DNA from: Methanobrevibacter sp.
Lineage (GTDB): Archaea; Methanobacteriota; Methanobacteria; Methanobacteriales; Methanobacteriaceae
Direction: 5' to 3'
Length of the DNA stretch: 25,931 bases
Assembly (NCBI GenBank): GCA_017652345.1
Contig: JAGCBE010000544.1
Location: 1 to 25,931 of the forward strand
This document shows, piece after piece, positions 13,987 through 21,497 of the stretch (position 1 is its first letter; each line of letters starts with the position of its first letter). Both the position numbers and the translations under genes were made by a program. The notes beneath the pieces are model-generated. The model was not told where the DNA came from and did no database searches. It worked only from the letters and a program-made list of their open reading frames with translations.

Positions 13987-14067
13987 ATGGGAATTATTTT
14001 AGGATTTGGGGTTGCAATATTTTATGTTATTCATTTGATTAGTAATTTTGATAAATTAAACCATTAA
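13987..14067 (+). CDS. 26-residue single-pass membrane microprotein
   Basis: ATG at 13987 follows AAAGGAGGA (13971-13979), one of the best ribosome sites here, directly behind a consensus promoter. It reads MGIILGFGVAIFYVIHLISN and ends FDKLNH. Residues 2-19 form one hydrophobic helix with no charge apart from a single His; the polar tail follows. It lies 36 bases before the next gene and two genes before a cell-wall hydrolase, so it could be a lysis regulator or holin-like peptide, but 26 residues is shorter than known holins. A non-lysis membrane role is equally possible. Confidence 0.6.
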   Translation: MGIILGFGVAIFYVIHLISNFDKLNH

Positions 14068-14102
14068 AAATGGTTATACTTGTTGCTAAAAGGAGAATGA
14101 TA

Positions 14103-14333
14103 GTGCAAAATATAGTAGACACATACGAGGAAGTCGAGGATTTTATTGAAACAATAAATAAAATAAAAGATGATGTCCCTGATTTTGATGGTAAATTTTG
14201 GTGTGAAGATTATATCATGGATATTTTGAATATATGTGAAGAATGGATAGAGTCACATCAAGAAGAATATTACAGAATCAGGCAGTCAGAAATCGACGCT
14301 CTTAATTATGAGTTTGAAAAAAGTAGATTATAG
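14103..14333 (+). CDS. Acidic hypothetical protein, 76 aa, GTG start
   Basis: GTG at 14103 is spaced 7 bases from AAAGGAG (14089-14095); ATG 14097 is too close, and ATG 14070 lacks a site. The product is acidic and helical (YEEVEDFIETINKIKDDVPDFDG, CEEWIESHQEEYYRIRQSEIDAL). Unassigned. It sits between the microprotein and the SleB hydrolase. Confidence 0.7.
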   Translation: MQNIVDTYEEVEDFIETINKIKDDVPDFDGKFWCEDYIMDILNICEEWIESHQEEYYRIRQSEIDALNYEFEKSRL

Positions 14334-14343
14334 GGGGTATATT

Positions 14344-15015
14344 ATGGAATATTTTAAAATTAAAAAAGGTACGTTTAAGGAAATTGCTATATTTTCTTTG
14401 GCAGGAATGTTAATTTCGCTTGTTTGTGTTTTGTATCTTATCAATATTATTGTTGGGTTAAGAACCACAATTATTGATATGGAGCAACAAAACATAAAAA
14501 GAGGAGAAGAATTTGGCGTTATAATACAAAAAATAATAGATACAGAAAATGAATCCTACAAAAAAAATGAAATCCTAGAACCGAAAGAAGAAGATGAAAA
14601 CAAGGAACAGGAAAAGCCATTAAATAACACACAGAAATCATATTACAACGCAGAAGAGAGCGATAGAGACTTACTAGCAAAGATATTATATTGTGAGGGT
14701 GGCGGAGAAAGTGTTGATTGCCAAAAAGCTATAATGAGTGTTATCGTTAATAGATTAAATAGTGGGAAATGGGGTAATACAATAAAAAGCGTAATATATG
14801 CAAACGGTCAGTTTTCTCCAACATTTGACGGTTCAATGCAAAAGGCTAAGCCAACACAAACACAGTACGACATTGTTGATTACATCTTAGAAAACGGCTC
14901 TACTCTTCCTAGTTGGGTAATGTATTTTAGAGCATCGTATCATTTTAATTGGAAAGGATATACGCCATATTGTAATATTGATAATACATATTTTGGTGGT
15001 ATGGGAGGCGATTAG
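14344..15015 (+). CDS. Membrane-anchored SleB/CwlJ-type cell-wall hydrolase, probable phage lysin
   Basis: ATG at 14344 follows TAGGGGGT (14331-14338). Residues 14-37 form one membrane helix near the N-terminus, as a signal anchor. Residues 45-105 are a charged linker, and 107-223 are a SleB-type domain: DRDLLAKILYCEGGGE (Glu118 the presumed catalytic acid), AIMSVIVNRLNSGKWG, and NGQFSP. SleB-family enzymes cleave peptidoglycan, acting as lytic transglycosylases in spores, and are used by phages of clostridia as lysins. The topology puts the domain outside the membrane. No separate wall-binding domain is visible. Alternatives are a virion or infection enzyme. Confidence 0.8.
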   Translation: MEYFKIKKGTFKEIAIFSLAGMLISLVCVLYLINIIVGLRTTIIDMEQQNIKRGEEFGVIIQKIIDTENESYKKNEILEPKEEDENKEQEKPLNNTQKSYYNAEESDRDLLAKILYCEGGGESVDCQKAIMSVIVNRLNSGKWGNTIKSVIYANGQFSPTFDGSMQKAKPTQTQYDIVDYILENGSTLPSWVMYFRASYHFNWKGYTPYCNIDNTYFGGMGGD

Positions 15016-15016
15016 G

Positions 15017-15481
15017 TTGTTTATTGAAAGCGAAAAAACCAAAAATGCAAGGAAAGTTTTGTCAGAGCTAACAGTAGATGAAGCGAAATTTGTGATTGCC
15101 GATTATATTAAGAGCAACCATTTAGAAATAGAATATGCAGATGTGTTGATTCAAATAATAAAGAATTATGCACAAATGGCTACAGATTTTATTGTTAGAT
15201 TCAAACAAGATGTAAATGTATTATATGTAGACCATAATTTTAATCATAGTGTGTTAGAAAATGTTGATATTGACGAGAAGAATTGGTTTTGGTTCGCTAG
15301 ATTATTAAGAGAATCCGAAGACGAAGTATATCCGAAAAGGAACTATTTACAACCAACCTATTTGCTTGAAAGATTAAAGCCAATTATTGAAAAAATAGAC
15401 CTAGAGAAAATAAAAGGATATTCAGACCTAGAAGAACTATATCAGATATGTTTGGATTTAATGAAAAAATATAATGTATAA
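15017..15481 (+). CDS. Hypothetical protein, 154 aa, TTG start
   Basis: TTG at 15017 lies 8 bases after GGGAGG (15003-15008), located in the last codons of the hydrolase; the stop and start are 1 base apart. Mostly helical (NARKVLSELTVDEAKFVIADYI; DVLIQIIKNYAQMATDFIVRFK), soluble, with a C-terminal leucine-rich helix. No recognisable domain. Confidence 0.75.
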   Translation: MFIESEKTKNARKVLSELTVDEAKFVIADYIKSNHLEIEYADVLIQIIKNYAQMATDFIVRFKQDVNVLYVDHNFNHSVLENVDIDEKNWFWFARLLRESEDEVYPKRNYLQPTYLLERLKPIIEKIDLEKIKGYSDLEELYQICLDLMKKYNV

Positions 15482-15491
15482 GAGGTGTAAA

Positions 15492-15986
15492 ATGAGTAAA
15501 TGGAATCACGTTTCAGCAACAATATTTTTAGACGTTAAATTTGAAGAAGAAGAACCAGCCTTATATAACATTATACAAAACATCTTGTTTAACGCGCCAA
15601 AAATTACTGGGAGCGAGAGAAATGCAGACGTTTTTGTTAATATAATTAGTGGATATAAAGGGAAAATATACAGAGACTGCGAAAGATGTGTATATAAAGA
15701 TACCGTGCAAAGAGAAGGGAATAGTTTTTCTTGTGAAGCAGACGAAGAATTTGAGTGTCCGACAAGAGAGTTTCAAGATAAAGTTGTGATTACAATAGCA
15801 GGAGATTTGAGAGATAAATATTATTTGAAAACAAAACAAGAACTAGACGAATTTTTAATTTATGTTATGAAAGAATTAACATACGAGCATGATTTTGACA
15901 TAAGACACGTTGAAGAAAGTTTGTATATTAGAGCAATTTCAGGAAGTATCACAGATGACTGTGGGAAAATACATAGGTGGAGGTAA
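15492..15986 (+). CDS. Hypothetical protein with possible four-Cys metal site, 164 aa
   Basis: ATG at 15492 follows AGAGGTG (15481-15487). Cys63, Cys66 (RDCERCVYKD), Cys81 and Cys89 could bind zinc between strand-rich halves (SATIFLDVKFE; DKVVITIAGDLRDKYYLK). The C-terminus has a helix (ELDEFLIYVMKELTYEHDFD) and strands. I do not recognise the family. It lies 2 bases before the nucleotide kinase. Confidence 0.7.
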   Translation: MSKWNHVSATIFLDVKFEEEEPALYNIIQNILFNAPKITGSERNADVFVNIISGYKGKIYRDCERCVYKDTVQREGNSFSCEADEEFECPTREFQDKVVITIAGDLRDKYYLKTKQELDEFLIYVMKELTYEHDFDIRHVEESLYIRAISGSITDDCGKIHRWR

Positions 15987-15988
15987 AG

Positions 15989-16522
15989 ATGAAAGTTATT
16001 GAATTGTGCGGAAAGGCAGGAGTTGGCAAAGACACTTTTGGCAATGAATTGATAACACAGCTGGAAAACAGAGGATATACTTGTATTCATATAGCTTTTG
16101 CAGATAGACTAAAAGATATATGTAAACATTATTTCCATTGGGACGGACAAAAAGATACAAAAGGAAGAGATTTATTACAGAAAATTGGTACAGACGTTTT
16201 TCGTCAACATGATGAAGATTTTTGGGTTAAAGAGGTTTGTGATTTTTTGAGAGTATGCAACTCTTGCGATTTGTTCGATTATGCAATTATAACAGACGCT
16301 AGATTCCCAAACGAGATTACGAGGCTAAAAGAGTATGGTTTTGACGTAATGGCGTTCAGGATATTACGAAATAATTTCGTTTCTAAATTGAATGATGAAG
16401 AACAAAATCATAAATCGGAAATTGCACTTGATGATTTTAATATGGAAGAAATCAATTTAAGTGGTGACTTAAAAATGTTAGAAAAGGAAGTTGGTGACTT
16501 TATTATAGAATGGATCTTATAA
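15989..16522 (+). CDS. Deoxynucleoside monophosphate kinase (phage dNMP kinase family)
   Basis: 177-residue P-loop kinase: Walker A GKAGVGKDT at residues 8-16, FADRLK at 37-42, GRDLLQKIGTDVFR in the substrate region and ITDARFPNE at 101-109. The last motif is characteristic of phage dNMP kinases related to T4 gp1. It phosphorylates dNMPs to dNDPs for phage DNA synthesis. Start ATG follows GGTGGAGG (15976-15983). Length is slightly shorter than T4 gp1. It works with dUTPase encoded downstream. Family assignment is from motifs; substrate range is unknown. Confidence 0.85.
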   Translation: MKVIELCGKAGVGKDTFGNELITQLENRGYTCIHIAFADRLKDICKHYFHWDGQKDTKGRDLLQKIGTDVFRQHDEDFWVKEVCDFLRVCNSCDLFDYAIITDARFPNEITRLKEYGFDVMAFRILRNNFVSKLNDEEQNHKSEIALDDFNMEEINLSGDLKMLEKEVGDFIIEWIL

Positions 16523-16725
16523 CAACGAATAGAGATATAATTAACAACCTAACAAACGAGGATTTGCACACATTTATAACTCGCTCTGTTCATACGCTTA
16601 TTAAAAAATATAGCAAATCTGGAATGGGATATAAACTTGGGTTTTTGTTTTGGTTAAATGACGAGGCAAAAAAGGAAGAGTGGCAAGAGATTTTAGGAGA
16701 TGATGATATAAGTGAATATATGTAG
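16510..16725 (+). CDS. Small hypothetical protein, 71 aa
   Basis: ATG at 16510 overlaps the kinase end by 13 bases; a good ribosome site is lacking, so translation is probably coupled. The product is helical (NRDIINNLTNEDLHTFITRSV) with the end GFLFWLNDEAKKEEWQEIL, a short pattern shared by several phage proteins of unknown function. Overlaps the methyltransferase start by 14 bases. Confidence 0.65.
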   Translation: MDLITTNRDIINNLTNEDLHTFITRSVHTLIKKYSKSGMGYKLGFLFWLNDEAKKEEWQEILGDDDISEYM

Positions 16726-17437
16726 CGTTTGTGGAGCAAGACTTACAAAAGAAAATAAATACTCAAACAATATGTGCTGGGATTGTAAATTTGGTGGTTC
16801 GGAAGAGTATGAAGAAATAAAACAAAAAGACTGGACTGGAAATTCAAAATCTACGTTTGTAACGCTAGGGGCAAGTAATCACGTTGCATATGATAGGGCG
16901 GAGAACGATTTTTATTCCACCGATCCAAAAGCATTAGAGTTGTTTTTAGATAAAATTAAAGAAGATAAAATAATGCTTAATGACTCGATTTGGGAATGCG
17001 CTTGTGGAAATGGTGCGTTAAGTAAAGTTTTGATAAACAAAGGATATAATGTGTTTTCTAGCGATTTAATTGATAGGGGATATGGAAATTTTAGTGTTGA
17101 TTTTTTAACTCAAAAGTCGCTACCGATAGGATCAGAACATTGGGATATTCTTACTAATCCTCCATACAAATTTGCGAAAGAATTTGTTGAACAATCTCTT
17201 GACTTGGTAAAGGATGGCGACAAAGTTATAATGTTTTTGAAAATACAGTTTTTAGAGGGAAAAGAAAGAAGAAATCTATTTAACGAATCACCACCAAAAT
17301 ATATTTATGTTAATTCCGCAAGACAGATTTGTTTTTTGAATGGAGATACAAGTAAGAAAATGAGTAGTGCAACGTGTTATTGTTGGTATATATGGGAGAA
17401 AGGTTGGAAAGGAGAACCAATCTTGCGTTGGATATAA
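16712..17437 (+). CDS. DNA adenine methyltransferase-like protein with N-terminal zinc finger
   Basis: 241 residues. Cys4, Cys7, Cys22 and Cys25 (CSVC...CWDC) form a probable zinc finger. Residues 66-240 match a phage DNA methyltransferase layout: NDFYSTDPKALELFL, SAM-binding motif I as WECACGNGALSK (94-105), acidic DLIDRGYG (118-125), catalytic NPPYKFAKEF (149-158), and MFLKIQFLEGKERR. NPPY is typical of N6-adenine or N4-cytosine enzymes. Start is GTG 16712 with GGAG 13 bases upstream, a weak site, with coupling likely. No cognate restriction enzyme is seen, so protection of phage DNA is the likely role. Recognition site unknown. Confidence 0.8.
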   Translation: MNICSVCGARLTKENKYSNNMCWDCKFGGSEEYEEIKQKDWTGNSKSTFVTLGASNHVAYDRAENDFYSTDPKALELFLDKIKEDKIMLNDSIWECACGNGALSKVLINKGYNVFSSDLIDRGYGNFSVDFLTQKSLPIGSEHWDILTNPPYKFAKEFVEQSLDLVKDGDKVIMFLKIQFLEGKERRNLFNESPPKYIYVNSARQICFLNGDTSKKMSSATCYCWYIWEKGWKGEPILRWI

Positions 17438-17454
17438 TTTTTTTATTTTAGATA

Positions 17455-17483
17455 TTGTTTTTATTTTGAATGTTTGATATAAT
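17455..17483 (+). promoter_or_regulatory. Weak -35 promoter with extended -10 ahead of dUTPase operon
   Basis: TATAAT (17478-17483) is preceded by TG at 17475-17476, making an extended -10, and TTGTTT (17455-17460) at 17-base spacing is a poor -35. It is the only promoter here lacking TTGA at -35. The surrounding 60 bases are non-coding and very T-rich. Confidence 0.65.
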
Positions 17484-17504
17484 TATTTTAAGGAGGTATA
17501 TTAA

Positions 17505-17954
17505 ATGAGAAGATTTGAAGTTGTAAAAGGGGTAGAAAATGTAAGCGACGTAAAAAGACCACAAAGGAGTACAAAACATAGCGCTGGTTATGATTTCTTT
17601 GCGTTGGAAGATGTAGAAATTAAACCAATTCCAGAAACAAAGGTGGTGCTAGTAAAAACAGGAGTAAAGGCAAAATTTGGAGCCGACGAAGTGCTAAAAT
17701 TATATAATAGAAGCTCAAATACAAAGAAGGGTTTAATTTTGGCTAATGGTGTTGGTGTTGTTGATAGCGATTATTATAACAACGAAAATAACGACGGCGA
17801 GATTATGTTTGCTTTTTGTAATATATCAAGTGAAACAATTATAATTCATAAAGGCGATAAAATAGGACAGGGAATATTTGAAAAATTCCTTTTAACAGAC
17901 GACGATGACGCTAATGCAGAAAGAGTTGGCGGATTTGGAAGTACGGGGGTGTAG
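17505..17954 (+). CDS. dut: dUTPase (trimeric type)
   Basis: 149 residues with all five motifs of the trimeric dUTPase family: AGYDFFA (27-33), NRSSNTKKG (68-76), GVGVVDSDYY (82-91, catalytic Asp87), GDKIGQGIF (117-125) and RVGGFGSTG (140-148). It hydrolyses dUTP to dUMP and pyrophosphate, keeping uracil out of phage DNA and supplying dUMP. Length is usual for the family. ATG follows AAGGAGGT (17490-17497). It heads an operon with RNA repair genes and complements the upstream dNMP kinase. Confidence 0.95.
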   Translation: MRRFEVVKGVENVSDVKRPQRSTKHSAGYDFFALEDVEIKPIPETKVVLVKTGVKAKFGADEVLKLYNRSSNTKKGLILANGVGVVDSDYYNNENNDGEIMFAFCNISSETIIIHKGDKIGQGIFEKFLLTDDDDANAERVGGFGSTGV

Positions 17955-17957
17955 GAT

Positions 17958-18689
17958 ATGTCTATTTGTAAAGTCTGTGGAAAGAGTTTTAAAGGAAGAA
18001 AAAATGCAGCATTTTGTTCTCCTGCTTGTGCTAAAAAACAACAATCTTTATATACGCGAAGATATTATTACAAAACAAAATTGTTAAATAGCGGTTATAC
18101 AGATGAAGAGGCGACTAAAATGGCTAAAGAAAAATACGCCTATAAAACACCAATAGTACAACCAGAAGAAAAAACTATTATTCAGCAAGACAATGTTAGT
18201 CCTGTGGTAGCTAAACAAGACGAGATAACCTTTGATTGGGCGTTAGAAACAGACGAATATATTAAAGACGTTGGAGCGATACGAGGCTATGCTAAAGAAT
18301 TAGAATCGGTTGTAGGGAAGTTAATGGTGTATTATAATAAATATAGCAATAGATTTAATGAAATCGAGAAAGAAAAAATACTTCAAAATCACCAATTAGA
18401 AAGTTATAAATCTTGCCCTTCAGATGATTTTATGATTGAGTATGGGAAGAAAACATATGAGTTAGTTAAAGAAAGAAGAATAGCTCAACTTATTTCCGAT
18501 ACGTTATACAAATGTATTGGTTCTGTTCCTAAACAAACAGATAAATTTGTTGTAAATTGTTTTGGGTTTCAAGACGTTTTGAATGACAAATACGCAGAAA
18601 AGAAAGAATGGAATACAGATAAATGGAGAATTAGTCATAACAAACCTACATTAAATAATTTTATTAGAAAAGGAGAATCTAGAAAATGA
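17958..18689 (+). CDS. Hypothetical protein with N-terminal zinc finger, 243 aa
   Basis: ATG at 17958 follows ACGGGGGTG, 3 bases after the dUTPase stop. Cys4, Cys7, Cys20 and Cys24 (CKVCG...CSPAC) form a zinc-finger-like unit. A basic helical section (SLYTRRYYYKTKLLNSGYTDEEATKM) and a Pro/Gln linker follow. The C-terminal part is helical and ends NKPTLNNFIRKGESRK. It resembles phage DNA- or RNA-associated proteins, without a specific function. It overlaps the RNA ligase by 4 bases. Confidence 0.75.
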   Translation: MSICKVCGKSFKGRKNAAFCSPACAKKQQSLYTRRYYYKTKLLNSGYTDEEATKMAKEKYAYKTPIVQPEEKTIIQQDNVSPVVAKQDEITFDWALETDEYIKDVGAIRGYAKELESVVGKLMVYYNKYSNRFNEIEKEKILQNHQLESYKSCPSDDFMIEYGKKTYELVKERRIAQLISDTLYKCIGSVPKQTDKFVVNCFGFQDVLNDKYAEKKEWNTDKWRISHNKPTLNNFIRKGESRK

Positions 18690-19318
18690 AAGAATATCAA
18701 AAGATAGAAACACTATTTAAGTTTGACGAAAAACAAAAAAGATTTATTCCAGAGATTAATAATCCAATAGTAAAATATTTGCGAGATGTTGCGTGGCTTG
18801 GTTCTGAAAAAATAGATGGAACGAATATTAGGGTGCATTGGGACGGAAAATCTTTTGAGTTTGGAGGAAGAACAGACAACGCAGAGATACCAAAGGCAGT
18901 TATGGAAATTCTTACTAACAAATTCAATTATGATATGGAAGTTATTTTTGAACAAAAATTTGGAGATAAAGACGTATATGTTTTTTGCGAGGCGTATGGT
19001 GGAAAAATTCAAAATGGATCATATTCTTGTGATACAAGTTTGATTGGCTATGATATTATGGTAAACGACATATATCTTGATAGAACCGTAACACAAAACA
19101 TTTTAGAACAGATAGGTATTCAATGTGTGCCTTTTATAATGTTTTTCAATTTAGACGAAGCCATCGAGTTTGTGCAAGAGCACGAAAAATCCTTGTCACA
19201 CCCAGAGGACAACTTAGAGGGAGTTGTGTGTGTGCCAATAGAAAGAATCTATGATCATATGGGTAATCGTATTATTGTAAAAATAAAAAGGAAAGATTTG
19301 CTAAAAACAAATTTTTAA
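18686..19318 (+). CDS. RNA ligase, nucleotidyltransferase superfamily (Rnl2/DRB0094-like)
   Basis: 210 residues with ordered ligase motifs: I as EKIDGTNIRV (41-50, Lys42 the presumed AMP acceptor), Arg62 after it, III as FCEAYGG (100-106), IIIa as LIGYDIM (119-125), IV as LEGVVC (178-183) and V as IVKIKR (197-202). It joins RNA ends through enzyme-AMP and RNA-adenylate intermediates. The length fits a bare catalytic domain. It overlaps the zinc-finger gene by ATGA, so is translated with it. In phages such ligases repair host-cleaved tRNAs. A DNA-ligase role is less likely because of motif I KxDG(T)N and the short size. Confidence 0.85.
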   Translation: MKEYQKIETLFKFDEKQKRFIPEINNPIVKYLRDVAWLGSEKIDGTNIRVHWDGKSFEFGGRTDNAEIPKAVMEILTNKFNYDMEVIFEQKFGDKDVYVFCEAYGGKIQNGSYSCDTSLIGYDIMVNDIYLDRTVTQNILEQIGIQCVPFIMFFNLDEAIEFVQEHEKSLSHPEDNLEGVVCVPIERIYDHMGNRIIVKIKRKDLLKTNF

Positions 19319-19331
19319 GGAGGGTATTATT

Positions 19332-19550
19332 ATGAGAGAAGATTTTGGACTAGAAGAAACTGATTGTTTTGCATACTGTACTAAAAACGTAAAACCAAGC
19401 TGCTCCGTACTAACATCAATGATGTGTAAAAAAGGGGAGTGTAAATTCTACAAGACTATGGAACAATTTTATGATGGGTTAAAAAAGTTAAGTAAGATTA
19501 GGCAACAAAATGGTCAACCAGAAGAATATCCAGAATGGGAGGACAAATAA
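19332..19550 (+). CDS. Cys-rich zinc-binding phage protein, 72 aa
   Basis: ATG at 19332 follows AAGGAGGG (19317-19324). Cys12, Cys16, Cys24, Cys32 and Cys37 lie in a pattern DCFAYC...SCSVLTSMMC...ECKFYKT that is common in small phage zinc-binding proteins of unknown role, which I know as conserved hypotheticals. The C-terminus is a charged helix. It is in the RNA ligase operon. Confidence 0.75.
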   Translation: MREDFGLEETDCFAYCTKNVKPSCSVLTSMMCKKGECKFYKTMEQFYDGLKKLSKIRQQNGQPEEYPEWEDK

Positions 19551-19551
19551 T

Positions 19552-20349
19552 ATGCACGATGGATTATATGATGAGTACGAATTTCAAGATCAAGAAACAG
19601 AACTAGACCCTCAGGAATATTTTGAACAACTAAAAACAAAGGTAAAAGAAATAAGCGAGTCAGAACTAGACGAATTTTATAACGGCTGTTTGGCTTTGGT
19701 TGGAAAATATGTAACAACAGGTCAAATTAAAATATTAAACAAGATTAGGTTTTTAATTGATTGCGTGGAAAAGGAAAAGAAATTAGTTGAGATGGGGATT
19801 ACAAGATACGTTTACCGTGATGACATTGAAAACTATATAGATAATATCGCATCAAATGTCGTGAAAATTATTGAATTAGAGAATTACCCTCGCGATATTC
19901 CTGACGAAATCGTTGAGGTAATTGCTAATACAAAAGATATATTCGATAAACTCTACATTGTATTTACAGATTATACAGGGGAAGTGGAAAGAAAGGTTAA
20001 GGAAGAAAGACGCAGGAAAGATCCTATTTTATTCGGTACATTTCAACGTGCGCTTCCTAACACAAATTTTGGTAACAACATAAATGATAGATTTTATTAT
20101 TTAGGAGATTGGGAAGATGAATATTGTGACTTAACACTAGATAGATTTTTACAAAAAGCAGGCAGAGATAAAATTCACACAGTAGAATTGCCAATGAACA
20201 AAGAAGAAATATTGCAACAACTTGATGAAACATTACGCGAAGATTTTAAAGAAATTGAACACACAAGGAATGTCGTAGAGTTTAACACAAAACCTAAGAA
20301 TGTTAATATTTGGCATTCGTTAAAGAGGTGGTTAAAACTTGAAAGATAA
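19552..20349 (+). CDS. Conserved phage hypothetical protein, 265 aa
   Basis: ATG at 19552 follows GGGAGG (19537-19542) in the previous gene's last codons; the in-frame start at 19510 lies inside that gene. Acidic and helical N-terminal half (ESELDEFYNGCLALVGKYV). The C-terminal block DRFYYLGDWEDEYCDLTLDR (residues 183-202) is a pattern I recall from phage proteins with no known function. No membrane segment or obvious active site. Confidence 0.75.
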   Translation: MHDGLYDEYEFQDQETELDPQEYFEQLKTKVKEISESELDEFYNGCLALVGKYVTTGQIKILNKIRFLIDCVEKEKKLVEMGITRYVYRDDIENYIDNIASNVVKIIELENYPRDIPDEIVEVIANTKDIFDKLYIVFTDYTGEVERKVKEERRRKDPILFGTFQRALPNTNFGNNINDRFYYLGDWEDEYCDLTLDRFLQKAGRDKIHTVELPMNKEEILQQLDETLREDFKEIEHTRNVVEFNTKPKNVNIWHSLKRWLKLER

Positions 20350-20686
20350 TGTAGATTTAACCGAAAATAGAGATTTTGAAAAAAGAAAACCTTATCAATC
20401 TCCATTTTGGAAAGATAAAATTTATACGAGTACAAGAAAAGAGTTAAAGTCGGCACAAAATACACTCAAGGATAAAGGTTTGGTTTCGCAGGGCAATAAA
20501 AGAGAAAGATATTATAAGAAATTGGCGAACTCTTTTCAAGACAAAGTTTCTTGTGATAGGTGTGGTCGTAAAGTTTATCCATATGACAACGATACATTGT
20601 GTAAGTTTTGTAGGCATATATTGGCGTTAGATTTTTATAGCAAAAATGTGACAGATACTATTTTAAGGAAAGGTATATTTGAATAA
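20339..20686 (+). CDS. Zinc-ribbon-like protein, 115 aa, TTG start
   Basis: TTG at 20339 follows GAGGTGG (20325-20331). Cys72, Cys75, Cys88 and Cys91 (CDRCGRKVYPYDNDTLCKFC) form a zinc-ribbon-like site. The N-terminal 70 residues are basic with no known domain. It may bind nucleic acid. Overlaps the previous gene by 11 bases; the next starts 9 bases after its stop. Confidence 0.7.
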   Translation: MKDNVDLTENRDFEKRKPYQSPFWKDKIYTSTRKELKSAQNTLKDKGLVSQGNKRERYYKKLANSFQDKVSCDRCGRKVYPYDNDTLCKFCRHILALDFYSKNVTDTILRKGIFE

Positions 20687-20695
20687 GGAGGAGAA

Positions 20696-21091
20696 ATGAA
20701 TAAAACCATTGTTTTTGATTTTGATGGTGTAATACATCAGGGATTTAATGGGTGGAGAGATGGGAGTATTTATGGGGAAATAAACTATGAATTATTGTGG
20801 CATATGAAAGAACTTATGAGAGATTATTATATCGTCGTTTCTTCAAATAGACCAGCAGAGCAAATTGTAGAATTTATGAATAAAGATCCTAACAATCCTC
20901 TCTGTTTTGAAGTTTTCAAAAAAGATATGGGAGAGAATATGTATTGGAATAATCGCGATACTGTGGGAGTGACAAACGAAAAAGCGGTTGGTGTTTTATA
21001 TATAGACGACAGAGCATATCGTTATGATAACGAAAAAAGCGTTTCAGAGAATATTGATTTGGCTCTTAATTTAATAGGAGGTAAAAAATAA
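20696..21091 (+). CDS. HAD-superfamily phosphatase-like protein, 131 aa
   Basis: ATG at 20696 follows AAGGAGG (20686-20692). FDFDGV gives the HAD motif I with Asp8 (nucleophile) and Asp10; VVSSNRP holds motif II Ser49/Ser50; Lys96 is a candidate motif III; and VLYIDDRAY gives motif IV Asp104-Asp105. There is no large cap domain, which would allow large substrates such as nucleic acid ends. It might act as an RNA or DNA 3'-phosphatase or a 5'-nucleotidase. Being in the same cluster as the RNA ligase makes end-healing attractive, but that is inference. Confidence 0.75.
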   Translation: MNKTIVFDFDGVIHQGFNGWRDGSIYGEINYELLWHMKELMRDYYIVVSSNRPAEQIVEFMNKDPNNPLCFEVFKKDMGENMYWNNRDTVGVTNEKAVGVLYIDDRAYRYDNEKSVSENIDLALNLIGGKK

Positions 21092-21456
21092 TGTCGCTAG
21101 AACTTGGTAATATAATGTTTAATACAAATGTAAATCAAACTTATGAGTGTCCCGAGTATGTTATCTCTTTTTTGGAAAGCATAGGAAATAAACTAAAAAT
21201 TAAACTTTGGAATCAAAACCAAGAAGAGATTGATCCTTTTGGAAATACAGGAGAAAAATTTAAGAATGACACATTTGAGGTTTGTGCATATAGTTGGGAC
21301 GAAGAAGAATCCCAGCCGTATAATTTCAAATGGAATGAAGTAGAAATTTCTTGGTATAAATATTTGGGAAGAGACACAACAATTAATTGTCAAATTGATC
21401 CTCTTCGTGCAATAAAAATGTTTGAAGATTGTTTGAAAAGTCTTGACAAATTATGA
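21091..21456 (+). CDS. Conserved phage hypothetical protein, 121 aa
   Basis: ATG at 21091 shares its first base with the last base of the previous stop and follows AGGAGGT (21077-21083). Opens LELGNIMFNTN, has FKNDTFEVCAYSWDEEE and the end EISWYKYLGRDTTINCQ, then a helix. This resembles phage proteins I recall that contain a WYKYPGRD block, function unknown. The promoter for the next operon lies in its last codons. Confidence 0.75.
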   Translation: MSLELGNIMFNTNVNQTYECPEYVISFLESIGNKLKIKLWNQNQEEIDPFGNTGEKFKNDTFEVCAYSWDEEESQPYNFKWNEVEISWYKYLGRDTTINCQIDPLRAIKMFEDCLKSLDKL

Positions 21457-21482
21457 TAAATATGATATAATACGAATTATCA
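21443..21482 (+). promoter_or_regulatory. Consensus promoter with operator-like repeats, overlapping a gene end
   Basis: TTGACA (21443-21448), 17-base spacer and TATAAT (21466-21471), with TG at 21463-21464 (extended -10). The -35 is in the last codons of the preceding gene. TGATAA (21454-21459) and TTATCA (21477-21482) form an inverted repeat across the -10. CAAATTATGATA and TATGATATAATAC recur at the promoter at 23246, so the two may share a regulator. Confidence 0.85.
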
Positions 21483-21497
21483 AAGAGAGGTGATTAA

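Noticed and set aside
17417..17444. CCAA/TTGG hairpin followed by seven T at the end of the methyltransferase
   Set aside because: Only four base pairs, and the T run begins six bases after the stem; too weak to call a terminator.
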